From positions 1 to 64,000 of the forward strand of contig ONEX01000011.1 in NCBI GenBank assembly GCA_900316955.1: a DNA stretch of 64,000 nt, written 5' to 3'. This DNA is from an uncultured Bacteroidales bacterium (GTDB taxonomy: Bacteria; Bacteroidota; Bacteroidia; Bacteroidales; UBA932). Positions 14,247 through 22,986 of this stretch are shown in pieces. Made by a program: the position numbers and the translations under genes. Each line of letters begins with the position of its first letter. Position 1 is the first letter of the stretch. The notes beneath the pieces were generated by a model, which worked only from the letters and a program-made list of their open reading frames with translations, searched no databases and was not told where the DNA came from.

Positions 14247-17102
14247 TTAGAATTTCACCTCAACGGGTTTTCCATCGTACTGGACCGCCACACCTGCGGC
14301 ATCCGGGTCGTAGGGCCACGGGGTGGCCGGGTCGACCACGACGACGCGGAAGGTGCGGGTCTGGAGCATACCGGAGAAGGAGCCCTTGCGCTCGCCGATG
14401 GTGAGGGTGCGGGCGGCTTCGTTCCAGGTGATGGGGATGTTTGCGAAGAAGCCCTTCTCGTAGTTGTAGTTCACGTTCTCGTCCTCGTAGAGGTTGAAGC
14501 AGGCGTCCTTGCCGGCATAGACGGCGAGGAGGATGTCGTCCGCGGGCTTCTCGTCGGACCACTGCATGGCAGGGCCGAAGGGGATGATGGAGCCGGCGCG
14601 CACGTAGAGCGGCATGCGAGAGTAAGGGGCATCGACCGTTTTTCGTCCGTTATCGCCCAAATAAGCCCCGGAATAGAAGTCATACCAGCCGCCGGCCGGG
14701 AAATAGACGCTGCGGCTGCGGGCCTGGTACTCGTACACCGGGCACGGCATGAGGGCCGGGCCGAAGAGCCACTGGTCGGACAGGTCGCGGACCTCCGGAT
14801 CGCCCGGGAAGTCCATCGGCAGGCCGCGCATGATCGTGTAGTCGTCGAAATGGACGGCGCCCGCGAGGGAATAGATGTACGGCATCAGGCGATAGCGCAG
14901 GCGCATGTACCAGAGGATGGACTCGTAGGCTTCGGAGCCCTCGTCGGCGATGTTCCAGAGTTCGCGCGCCGGCGCCTGTCCATGGGTACGGAACAGCGGG
15001 ACGAAGGTGCCGAACTGGTGCCAGCGGGTCTGGAGCTCCTGCCATTCGGGCCGGTTCGCCGGATTGTAGAACTTGCTCATCACCGAGAAACCGCCGATGT
15101 CCATGCCCCACATCGGCAGACCGGCCATCGAGTAGCCGAGGCCTGCGGCCATCTGCATCCGCATATCCTCCCAGGACGTGCCGATGTCACCGCTCCAGGA
15201 GGCCGTGGAATAGCGCTGGAGGCCGGCGAAACCGTTGCGGGTGAGCAGGAACACGCGCGTGTCGGGATTGACCGAACGCTGACCGTTGTAGATGGCGTCG
15301 GCGTTCACGAGGGAATAGGCCGTGAAGTATTCCGTGGACGGGCCGAGGGCCGTCGGGGTGAGGAGCCATTTGAAATAGTCCCAAGGGAGGCAGTCGCGGA
15401 GGTTGGGCTCCGAAGCATCCATCCACCAGGCGTCGATCTTCTTGCCGTACTTGGAATAGAGCGTCTCGTCCATCTGGCGCCAGAACATCTTGCGGCCGCC
15501 TTCGGCGTAGGCGTCATAGAAGGACTGCTGGTGGTTGAGCCAGTCCACGAGGCCGGTGTCCTCGGCGTGCGTGTAGACGAAGCCTGCGTCCTTGAGCTCC
15601 TTGTAGTGGTCCGTGTTCGTGTAGAACTTGGGCCAGACGCTGATCATGAAGCGGCCGTGCATCGCGTGGACGTCGTCCAGCATCTTTTCCGGATCCGGAT
15701 AGCGGGCCGCGTCGAACTCGTGGCTCCCCCACTGGTCCGGCAGCCAGTACTGCCAGTCCTGGACGATGTTGTCGACAGGAATCTCCCGCTTGCGGAACTC
15801 CGCGAGCGTGCTTACCAGCTCGTCCTGGGTGGTATAGCGCTCCCGGCTCTGCCAGAAGCCGAAGGACCACTTCGGATACAGGGAGGCCTTGCCGGTGAGG
15901 GTGCGGTAGCCGCGGATAACCTCGTCATAATCGGCACCCGCCATGAAGTAGAAGTCCAGCTCGGGCTCGAACTCCGACCAGAAGCTCAGGCGGGCCTGGT
16001 CCTCCGCGCTCTGGGGCACGGCGACCTTCAGGCTGAAGTAGGAAACGCCGCCGTCGGGCTCCCAGGTCACCTTGACGGGCTTCCTTTCGCCCGCCTTGAA
16101 ATGGACCTTGTAGCGGAAGCTGTTGGGGTTCCAGGCCGGACGCCAGCGGCGGGACATCATTTCCTCGCCGCCGATTTCCGTGGCCTGGAAGCCGGCGTAG
16201 TACTGGGAGAAATAGTAATCGCCCTCCACCGGCGCCTCGATTTCGCCTTCGAAGGTCACGATGGCGCCCTGGAGCGGCAGCTTGGGCAGGTTGCCGATCA
16301 GCCGCTCGTTGTCGTACTCCAGCGCTTCCTCGCGCTGAACGAGCGTCTGGCGGCGGGTGACATAGGTTCCCGTCAATGCGCCTTCGACGCCGTCCTTGTC
16401 ATAGAGCTTGAACACCTGGCCCAGCTGCTGAAAGGGGTTGGGATTGCCCCAACGGCTCCAGGAATAAGCGTCGAAAAGCAGGCCATAGCCCTTGGAGGAG
16501 ACCACGAACGGAATGCTGATCTTGGTATTGTACTGGTAGAGTTCCTCGTTGAGGCCCTTGTGGTCGAACTCGCCCGTCTGCTGCTGGCCGAGGCCGTAGA
16601 AGGCCTCGTCGGCGGGGGAGTCGAAGACCACCTGCGTGGAGAAGGCCTTCTTGCCTTCCACCTCGATGGGTGCGAAAGCCATCTTGCCGCCCTCGCCGGA
16701 GGCCAGGAGCGTCTTGCCGGCGGCGTCCGTGAACGTCAGCTTCCCGGTGGCCGGGTCCACGGTGGCGGTCACGGCCGATGTGGCCACCTTCACGAGGCCG
16801 CCTTCCGCCGTCACGGTGAAGGGCGTCTTTTCCTTCACGGGAAGCACGACGAGGCTCTTCCGGTCGTTGAACTTCTTGTCCGGGGTCGCGGACACGCGGA
16901 TGATCTTCTCGCCCAGCACCTGGAGCCGGACCTGTTTCGCCGGTTCGACAAGCTCACCGGCCGGTTCCTGAGCCTGTCGAAGGACCGGCGCCTGGAGCTT
17001 CACGGTCACGGTATTGTCCTTCACGGAATACTCTTTCGGGCCACAGGAGAGGGAAACGAGCGCGACAGCCGTCGCAAGGAGGAGAATCTTCGGAAAATGC
17101 AT
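14247..17102 (-). CDS. GH31 family lipoprotein, probable alpha-xylosidase with PA14 domain
   Basis: A 951-residue glycoside hydrolase. A lipoprotein signal ends at SLSC20. After the N-terminal beta-sandwich comes an inserted PA14-like domain (about 225-370, with EGDYYFSQYYAGF), then the (beta/alpha)8 barrel. The nucleophile is D562 in WWMDASEP and the acid/base D639 in SGDIGTSW. The 77-residue spacing and the PA14 insert match xyloglucan-active alpha-xylosidases of Bacteroides as I recall them. It would release xylose from xyloglucan oligosaccharides at the cell surface or periplasm. Residues about 38-57 (VLRQAQEPAGELVEPAKQ) are encoded by a palindromic repeat inserted in frame. No SusC/D pair is nearby. 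Confidence 0.92.
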   Translation of the reverse strand: MHFPKILLLATAVALVSLSCGPKEYSVKDNTVTVKLQAPVLRQAQEPAGELVEPAKQVRLQVLGEKIIRVSATPDKKFNDRKSLVVLPVKEKTPFTVTAEGGLVKVATSAVTATVDPATGKLTFTDAAGKTLLASGEGGKMAFAPIEVEGKKAFSTQVVFDSPADEAFYGLGQQQTGEFDHKGLNEELYQYNTKISIPFVVSSKGYGLLFDAYSWSRWGNPNPFQQLGQVFKLYDKDGVEGALTGTYVTRRQTLVQREEALEYDNERLIGNLPKLPLQGAIVTFEGEIEAPVEGDYYFSQYYAGFQATEIGGEEMMSRRWRPAWNPNSFRYKVHFKAGERKPVKVTWEPDGGVSYFSLKVAVPQSAEDQARLSFWSEFEPELDFYFMAGADYDEVIRGYRTLTGKASLYPKWSFGFWQSRERYTTQDELVSTLAEFRKREIPVDNIVQDWQYWLPDQWGSHEFDAARYPDPEKMLDDVHAMHGRFMISVWPKFYTNTDHYKELKDAGFVYTHAEDTGLVDWLNHQQSFYDAYAEGGRKMFWRQMDETLYSKYGKKIDAWWMDASEPNLRDCLPWDYFKWLLTPTALGPSTEYFTAYSLVNADAIYNGQRSVNPDTRVFLLTRNGFAGLQRYSTASWSGDIGTSWEDMRMQMAAGLGYSMAGLPMWGMDIGGFSVMSKFYNPANRPEWQELQTRWHQFGTFVPLFRTHGQAPARELWNIADEGSEAYESILWYMRLRYRLMPYIYSLAGAVHFDDYTIMRGLPMDFPGDPEVRDLSDQWLFGPALMPCPVYEYQARSRSVYFPAGGWYDFYSGAYLGDNGRKTVDAPYSRMPLYVRAGSIIPFGPAMQWSDEKPADDILLAVYAGKDACFNLYEDENVNYNYEKGFFANIPITWNEAARTLTIGERKGSFSGMLQTRTFRVVVVDPATPWPYDPDAAGVAVQYDGKPVEVKF
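16937..16987. repeat. in-frame palindromic element inside the GH31 gene
   Basis: GGTTCGACAAGCTCACCGG and the inverted GGTTCCTGAGCCTGTCGAAG form an imperfect palindrome of about 50 bp. It encodes RQAQEPAGELVEPA between the lipoprotein signal and the catalytic part, a tolerant linker position. Confidence 0.6.
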
Positions 17103-17122
17103 AGGTCAATGGGATAATCATT

Positions 17123-17192
17123 CAAAAATACGGATTTTCGGGCAGAAATCAAACGGACGGAGACCGCCTTTCGGGAAAAATGACTATCTTCG
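17123..17192. promoter_or_regulatory. divergent promoters, GH31 and metalloprotease
   Basis: On the minus strand TATTTTTG (17130-17123) lies about 20 nt before the GH31 ATG. On the plus strand TATCTTCG (17185-17192) lies 27 nt before the metalloprotease ATG. Both fit the -7 element; the -33 TTG is not clear for either. Confidence 0.45.
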
Positions 17193-17218
17193 TAAGAATC
17201 AACAACAAGCAGATACCG

Positions 17219-19657
17219 ATGAAAAAGATCCTCATCGCCGCCGTGGCCCTCGTGATCGCGTTCGCCCCGGCTTCCCTGGCCCAGCGTCCCGGTCCCCGTC
17301 CGGGCGCCAAACCCGACACCGAGAAGAAAGACAAGGAAGAAGCCGAGAAACCGGCGCCCGAGCTGAAGGTCACCGCCGGCCTGTTCGGCGTGGCCCAGCA
17401 CGAGAAGGACTGGTACTTCGACATTCCGGACAGCCTCCTCGGCCGCCGGATCCTCGCCGTCACCCGCTTCGTGAAGCATACCCCCGGCGCCTCCGAATAT
17501 GGCGGAGAAATGGTCGCCAACCGCATGATCTACTGGGAGAAAGCCGTGAACGGCAATCTCCTCCTGCGCATCGACCCGAACGTCATCCATTCCGAGGACG
17601 GCGACGACATCGACCTCGCCGTGAAGGCCAGCTCGGAGAACCCGATCGTGGCCTCGCTGAAGCCCGAGAAGACGGCTTCCGCCGGCTGCACCCGCGTGAA
17701 GGTGACGTCCCTGTTCGAAGGGGACAACATGCCATTCTCGCTCACCCCGGCCACCAAGCGCTCCTACAACCTGGGCGGCCTCAAGGGCGACGCCTCCTTC
17801 ATCCAGAGCATCCGCACCTACCCCATCAACACCGAGGTGACGACCACCAAGACCTTCTCCTATAACGCGCCCACGCCCACCGCGAACGGCCCCGCCGCCC
17901 GGGCCAATACGCTGGCCGCCGGCACCCAGGCCGGCGTCGTGACGCTCGTGCTCAACACCTCGATGATCCTCCTGCCCGAAAAGCCCATGCAGCCGCGCTG
18001 GTTCGACGCCCGCGTCGGTTACTTTGCCGACGGCTACACGGAGTTCACCGACGAGCAGCAGGCCGTGGAACGCATCCGCTTCATCACCCGCTGGCGCCTT
18101 GAAGCCCGTCCGGAGGACGTGGAGAAGCAGAAGCGGGGCGAGCTCGTGGAACCGATCAAGCCCATCGTCTACTACATCGACCCGGCCACCCCGAAGCAGT
18201 GGCGCCCGTACCTGATCGCCGGCGTGAACGACTGGCAGAAGGCCTTCGAGCAGGCCGGCTGGAAGAACGCCATCCACGCCGAGGAATGGCCCGAGGACAA
18301 TCCCGACATGAGCATGGAGGACGCCCGGTTCTCCGTGATCCGCTACCTCGCCTCCTCCACGGCGAACGCCTATGGACCCAATGTCCATGACCCGCGCTCC
18401 GGCGAAATCCTCGAAAGCCACATCGGCTGGTACCACAACGTGATGACGCTCGTGCACGACTGGTACCAGGTGCAGGCCGGCGCCGTGGACCCGCGCGCCC
18501 GCAAGATGAAATATGACGACGAGCTGATGGGCGACCTCATCCGCTTCGTCTCCTCCCACGAGGTGGGCCACACCCTGGGCCTGCGCCACAACATGGGCTC
18601 CAGCAGCTTCACCCCGGTGGAGAATCTCCGCGACAAGGAGTGGGTGGAAAAGCACGGCCACACCGTGTCCATTATGGACTACGCCCGCTTCAACTACGTG
18701 GCGCAGCCGGAGGACGGCATCGGCAAGGACGGCCTGTACCCGCGCATCAACACCTATGACAAGTGGGCCATCGAATACGGCTACAAGCCCACGCCCTTCA
18801 AGACCGCGAAGGAGGACCACCTGTACTGGAACAAGGTCATCATCGACCGCCTCAACGCCCAGCCCGAACTCTGGTTCGGCGGCGAAGGCTCCGACTCCGA
18901 CCCGCGCGCCCAGCGCGAGGACCTCAGCGACGACGCCGTCGCGGCCAGCAACTACGGCATCATGAACCTCAAGCGCATCATCGGCCAGCTGCCGGAGTGG
19001 AATGCGGAGGAGGCCGACCAGTTCGACAACGTCTCCCGGATGTATAAGGCTCTCCTGGGCCAGTACAACCGCTACGTGGGCCACGTGGCGGCCAACATCG
19101 GCGGCCGCTTCGTCACGAACCACAGCATCGAGCAGCCGGATGCCGTCAAGTACGCCCCCGTCCCGAAGGACCGCCAGAAGCGGGCCCTGAACTGGCTGAA
19201 TGACAATCTGTTCAAGAAACCCACCTGGCTCGTGGACGTCCCCTACATCTTCGAGATTACCGACCGCCCGGACACCCAGATCTCCCCGTACGCGAAGACC
19301 GCCATCTCCGGCCTGCTGAACGTCCAGAAGCTCGAGCGCATGGGCCAGTTCGCGGAGTACGGTCCCGGCAACTACGCCCCCGAGGAATTCCTGGACGACT
19401 TCACCGGCATGATCTTCGAGGAGCTCTACAAGGGCCGCGCGACCGACAGCTGGCGCCGTTTCCTCCAGCGCACCTACGTCTCTTCCGCCCTGGAAGTGAT
19501 CGCCAGCCGCCTCGCGGAAGGCACCGACGCCCGCACCCTCCTCATCGGCAAGGTCACCGAAATCCAGAAGAAGGCCGCCAAGGCGAAGTCCTCCGACGCC
19601 GCCACCCAGGCCCACTGGACCGAACTCTCCCAGATGATCGAGAAGGCGCTGAAATAG
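17219..19657 (+). CDS. secreted zinc-dependent metalloprotease (DUF5117/DUF5118/DUF4953 type)
   Basis: An 812-residue exported protease, with signal peptide MKKILIAAVALVIAFAPASLAQ. A Pro/Lys/Glu-rich linker follows, then the DUF5118- and DUF5117-like regions (about 45-330) and a catalytic zincin domain. The zinc site is HEVGHTLGLRH (H447, E448, H451, H457), with a Met-turn SIMDYARF downstream, as in metzincins. ATG 17219 is preferred over the upstream ATG at 17180 because it starts the signal peptide. The family is common in Bacteroidota; substrates are unknown. It ends at a strong bidirectional terminator. Confidence 0.92.
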   Translation: MKKILIAAVALVIAFAPASLAQRPGPRPGAKPDTEKKDKEEAEKPAPELKVTAGLFGVAQHEKDWYFDIPDSLLGRRILAVTRFVKHTPGASEYGGEMVANRMIYWEKAVNGNLLLRIDPNVIHSEDGDDIDLAVKASSENPIVASLKPEKTASAGCTRVKVTSLFEGDNMPFSLTPATKRSYNLGGLKGDASFIQSIRTYPINTEVTTTKTFSYNAPTPTANGPAARANTLAAGTQAGVVTLVLNTSMILLPEKPMQPRWFDARVGYFADGYTEFTDEQQAVERIRFITRWRLEARPEDVEKQKRGELVEPIKPIVYYIDPATPKQWRPYLIAGVNDWQKAFEQAGWKNAIHAEEWPEDNPDMSMEDARFSVIRYLASSTANAYGPNVHDPRSGEILESHIGWYHNVMTLVHDWYQVQAGAVDPRARKMKYDDELMGDLIRFVSSHEVGHTLGLRHNMGSSSFTPVENLRDKEWVEKHGHTVSIMDYARFNYVAQPEDGIGKDGLYPRINTYDKWAIEYGYKPTPFKTAKEDHLYWNKVIIDRLNAQPELWFGGEGSDSDPRAQREDLSDDAVAASNYGIMNLKRIIGQLPEWNAEEADQFDNVSRMYKALLGQYNRYVGHVAANIGGRFVTNHSIEQPDAVKYAPVPKDRQKRALNWLNDNLFKKPTWLVDVPYIFEITDRPDTQISPYAKTAISGLLNVQKLERMGQFAEYGPGNYAPEEFLDDFTGMIFEELYKGRATDSWRRFLQRTYVSSALEVIASRLAEGTDARTLLIGKVTEIQKKAAKAKSSDAATQAHWTELSQMIEKALK

Positions 19658-19694
19658 CGTCCCGCCCATCTCCCTGGCCCTCAGCCATTTACAG

Positions 19695-19728
19695 AAAACT
19701 CCCTGGTGCGAATGTACCAGGGAGTTTT
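19695..19728. terminator. bidirectional rho-independent terminator
   Basis: AAAACTCCCTGGT (19695-19707) is the exact complement of ACCAGGGAGTTTT (19716-19728) with an 8-base loop and flanking A and T runs. It lies between the convergent metalloprotease and TonB-domain genes and can serve both strands. Confidence 0.92.
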
Positions 19729-19765
19729 TCGTAAAACCTTGGCGATCAGCCAGTTGTCCGAGACG

Positions 19766-20476
19766 CTATTTCGGCAGGATGAAATTGATGGTGTACGTGT
19801 AGGTGACGCGGACGGGCTTGCCGTCCTTGATGCCGGGCTTCCACTTGGGGGAACTGCGGATCACGCGCAGGGCTTCATTGTCCAGGGACGGATAGACGCC
19901 TTGCAGGATCTGAACCTCCTGGACGCCGCCGTTCGTGCCGACCGTGAACTGGAGTTTGACGGCCCCTTCGACATGGGCGTCTTTCGCATCCTTCGGGTAC
20001 TTCAAGTTCTTGTTGACCCATTCCGTGAAAGAGACACTCAGGTCGCTATGCCCCCGGAAAGTCGGCTTGAAATCCGGTTCGTTCTTCTTTTCCATCAGTT
20101 CCGCGTGGCGGGGGCCGTCGGCCTTGCGGAGCAGGTGTCCGCCGACCATCTCGATGGTCGTGCCGTTGTAGACGGTGCGGCGGCCGATGATGGTCAGGGT
20201 GTCGCCCGGGGCGATGCCCATCTGGGCAAACGACTGTTTCGAGCCCGGGCGGCCGTCCACCAGGCCGTAAATGTAGGCATCGCCCGTTGCGTCCCGGAGA
20301 TAGAACACGCCGCGCGTATCATCTTTGCGCATCTTGTTGGCCGTCCCGTGCAGGATCACCAGCGTGGTGTCGCCGCGGGACATCTTGTTGAACTCGTCCG
20401 CCGTCTTGCGGACGCCCTGCGCCGCGGCGGAAAGACCGGCGGTCAGGGCCATAATAGTTAAAACTACGCGTTTCAT
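19766..20476 (-). CDS. secreted protein with OB-fold-like region and TonB C-terminal domain
   Basis: A 236-residue protein with a cleavable signal (MKRVVLTIMALTAGLSAAAQG) rather than the usual TonB membrane anchor. Residues about 30-115 look like a small OB-fold/BOF-like barrel (TTLVILHGTANKMRKDDTRGVFYLRDATGDAYIYG...GDTLTIIGRRTVYNG). Residues about 145-236 are a TonB C-terminal domain (FTEWVNKNLKYPKDAKDAHVEGAVKLQFTVGTNGGV). A freely periplasmic TonB-like domain cannot transduce energy alone, so a binding or scaffolding role is more likely (inference). It overlaps the yfhO gene by 4 bases (ATGA), indicating cotranscription. Confidence 0.8.
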   Translation of the reverse strand: MKRVVLTIMALTAGLSAAAQGVRKTADEFNKMSRGDTTLVILHGTANKMRKDDTRGVFYLRDATGDAYIYGLVDGRPGSKQSFAQMGIAPGDTLTIIGRRTVYNGTTIEMVGGHLLRKADGPRHAELMEKKNEPDFKPTFRGHSDLSVSFTEWVNKNLKYPKDAKDAHVEGAVKLQFTVGTNGGVQEVQILQGVYPSLDNEALRVIRSSPKWKPGIKDGKPVRVTYTYTINFILPK

Positions 20477-22983
20477 TTCTTTCTGGCCGGGAGGAAAAGA
20501 CCGGCGACGGAGAGGAGGAGCAGGAGGATCAAGGTGATGGAGGATGCGCGGGAAACGTTCGCGCCGATGCGGTAGGAGTCGGGCTCGAAGCGCATCACGA
20601 GGTCGTGCTCGCCCGCCGGGAGGGCCGCCGCGCGGAGCGTCCAGTCCGCGCGCAGGACCTCGACGGGAGCGCCGTCCACCGTCGCTTTCCAGCCGTCAGG
20701 ATAGTAGATTTCGCTGAACACGGCGAGGCGGTCCGCCGCCGCGGAATAATGATACCGGAGCTCGTTCGGGGCGTAGGAGGTCAGGGTGATGACATCGGCG
20801 GAATCGGCCGGTGCGGCGGTCACCGCGGGCATGTCCCGGCCGATGACGGCCTGATGCCGCAGGTCGACGCCGCCCAGGAAGGCGATCTCCTCGTCCGGCG
20901 TCGCGGCCGGGACGACCTCGTCCACGAACCAGGCGTTGCCGAGGGTGTTCGCATTCACCACCGGCGGGTAGTCTCCGCCGATGATGACGTATCTCGTATT
21001 CAGCGCATTAAGTACCGGCGTATCCGGCATGCCATTCTCCACGTCGTCGATGGTTTCCGCCGTCTGCAGGACGCCGTAGATCTTGTTGATCTCGCCCGTC
21101 AGATAGTGGTCGATGAGGTCCTGGTAGCGCTGGAGCTTGGCTGGGGAATAGCCGCCGACGCTCTTGTGGTGGTAGGACGGCACGGCCGAATTGAACACGT
21201 TGACCGAGAGGTCCAGGACGCGGTAGGAGGGGTCCGGATCGGCCTTGATGAGCTTGTCCACCGTCCGTTCGGCGAAGGGCTTCTTGAAGTCCTTCGGGGT
21301 AGTGAAATGGTCCGCGTTCAGGTAGCGCTTGCCCGTCGCGAAGAGGTTCACGAGCACCAGCGCGCAGATGGCGAGGCTGGCGATGACCTTGCGGACGGGG
21401 TTCTTCTTCTCCGACAGGCCGGCCCACAGCAGGAAGCCCCAGGTGGCGGCGATGAGGAAGAAGGACATCAGGGCGTCCTGGCGCAGTAGGGCGATGCGGT
21501 CCGCCTGGAAGGCCTCCACGAGGACGTCCTGCTGGCCCGCGTCGGCGGCCGACGAGAAGTCGCCCGCGAGCGTCGGGATCAGGAAGAACAGGAGGCAGAG
21601 GCCGCCCGTGAGGGCGAAGGCGATGCCGCTCTTGCGGAGGAACGAATTCCGGTCATAGCCGTCCTTGACGATGCGATCCAGGGTGAGGAAGCCCAGCACG
21701 GGCAGCGTCACCTGCAGGACGACGAGCGCCATGGACACCGTCCGGAACTTGTTGTACAGCGGCAAGACATTGAAACAGAGTTTCGTAAAGGCCATGAAGT
21801 GGCTGCCCACCGCCATCAGGACGGCGATGACCGTGCCCGCGATGAGCCACCATTTCTCCTTCCCCTTGTACAGGAACAGGCCCAGGACGAACAGGAACAC
21901 GGTGATCGCGCCCATGTACATGGGCCCGGCCGTGAAAGGCTGCGGCCCCCAGTACAGGGGCAGGCCCTTCGCGATCTCGCGCGTGTTCGTCTGGCCGGCG
22001 CGCTTGAGCAGCTTGATCGTCTCGGACTTCGCCGGATCGACGGCCTGCGCAGACGAGCCGCCGTTGAAGTTCGGGATCATCAGGTTGGGCAGTTCCTCCC
22101 AGCCGTAGGACCACGCCGTGGCATAGTCCAGGTCCAGGCCGCCGCCCTTGACCGCCCCGTCCTGCGTGAGGTCGGAGCCTCCGCGCATGGTGTTCGGGGT
22201 GTATTTCGCGAGCGGAAGCAACTTGTTCACGTTCGTGGCGATCCCCACGCCGCCCACGACCAGCAGCAGGGCCGATGCGATGAAGAACCGGCCGATGCGG
22301 TCTTTCCGCTTGACGAGGATGTCGATGAACTCCACCAGGGCGAAGAGCAGCACCAGGATCGCGAGGTAGTAGGTGATCTGCTGGTGGTTCGCCTTGATCT
22401 GCAGGCTCAGCGCCAGGCTGAACAGGACGGCGCCCAGGAGCACTTTCGCGAGCCAGCGGCTCTTGCTCTCGATGCTCCGGTAGGTATAGACGAGCGCGGC
22501 CAGCACCCACGGGAAGAAGGCGATCGCCTGCATCTTCGTGTTGTGGCCCACCTGGATGATCTGGAAGTTGTACGAGCAGAAGGCGACGGCGATGGCGCCG
22601 CCGATCGCCAGCGGCCAGCTGATGCCGAGCGACAGCATCAGCAGGAACGCGCCCAGCAGGGCGATGAACAGGTACGTCGCGGGCCGCTTGCCTGTCAGCA
22701 GCAGGTTGTAGATGCCTTGCGTGGCGTCCCCGCCGTTCTGCGTGGAGATCGCCGTCGTGGGCATGCCGCCGAACATCGAGTCCGTCCAGTAGGTGGGGTC
22801 GTCCGGGTGTGCGGTGTTCCATTCCGACATCTCGTGGGACATGCCCATGTAGCCGGATATGTCGCTCTGGTTCACGATCTTCCCGTCCAGCACCTGCGGC
22901 ACGAAGGCGTAGCTGAGCACGAGGAAAAAGAGGACGGCGCCGAGGGCGATGCCTAGGTTCTTCAAGAGTTTCTTCTGGTCCAT
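20473..22983 (-). CDS. YfhO family polytopic membrane protein
   Basis: An 836-residue protein with about a dozen membrane helices and large extracytoplasmic loops. One loop carries the conserved YWTDSMFGGMPT region near residue 65. A C-terminal soluble domain (about 700-805: FSEIYYPDGWKATVDGAPVEVLRADWTLRAAALPAGEHDLVMRFEP) is followed by a last membrane helix. These features define YfhO-like proteins, distantly GT-C glycosyltransferase-like, which act in glycosylation of envelope polymers in some bacteria. It lies 3 bases after a glycosyltransferase gene, which supports a glycan role. Donor and acceptor are unknown. Confidence 0.88.
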   Translation of the reverse strand: MDQKKLLKNLGIALGAVLFFLVLSYAFVPQVLDGKIVNQSDISGYMGMSHEMSEWNTAHPDDPTYWTDSMFGGMPTTAISTQNGGDATQGIYNLLLTGKRPATYLFIALLGAFLLMLSLGISWPLAIGGAIAVAFCSYNFQIIQVGHNTKMQAIAFFPWVLAALVYTYRSIESKSRWLAKVLLGAVLFSLALSLQIKANHQQITYYLAILVLLFALVEFIDILVKRKDRIGRFFIASALLLVVGGVGIATNVNKLLPLAKYTPNTMRGGSDLTQDGAVKGGGLDLDYATAWSYGWEELPNLMIPNFNGGSSAQAVDPAKSETIKLLKRAGQTNTREIAKGLPLYWGPQPFTAGPMYMGAITVFLFVLGLFLYKGKEKWWLIAGTVIAVLMAVGSHFMAFTKLCFNVLPLYNKFRTVSMALVVLQVTLPVLGFLTLDRIVKDGYDRNSFLRKSGIAFALTGGLCLLFFLIPTLAGDFSSAADAGQQDVLVEAFQADRIALLRQDALMSFFLIAATWGFLLWAGLSEKKNPVRKVIASLAICALVLVNLFATGKRYLNADHFTTPKDFKKPFAERTVDKLIKADPDPSYRVLDLSVNVFNSAVPSYHHKSVGGYSPAKLQRYQDLIDHYLTGEINKIYGVLQTAETIDDVENGMPDTPVLNALNTRYVIIGGDYPPVVNANTLGNAWFVDEVVPAATPDEEIAFLGGVDLRHQAVIGRDMPAVTAAPADSADVITLTSYAPNELRYHYSAAADRLAVFSEIYYPDGWKATVDGAPVEVLRADWTLRAAALPAGEHDLVMRFEPDSYRIGANVSRASSITLILLLLLSVAGLFLPARKK

Positions 22984-22986
22984 GTC

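Noticed and set aside
18124..18165. KRGELVEPIKP in the metalloprotease as another inserted palindrome
   Set aside because: It resembles the GELVEP peptide of the GH31 insert, but the DNA lacks the inverted partner arm and the segment appears to belong to the protease family itself.
17021..19669. 882-codon open frame antisense to the metalloprotease gene
   Set aside because: A shadow caused by high GC and codon bias of the real gene; its translation is Val/Gly/Leu/His-rich and lacks domains, while the sense frame has signal peptide and zinc site.
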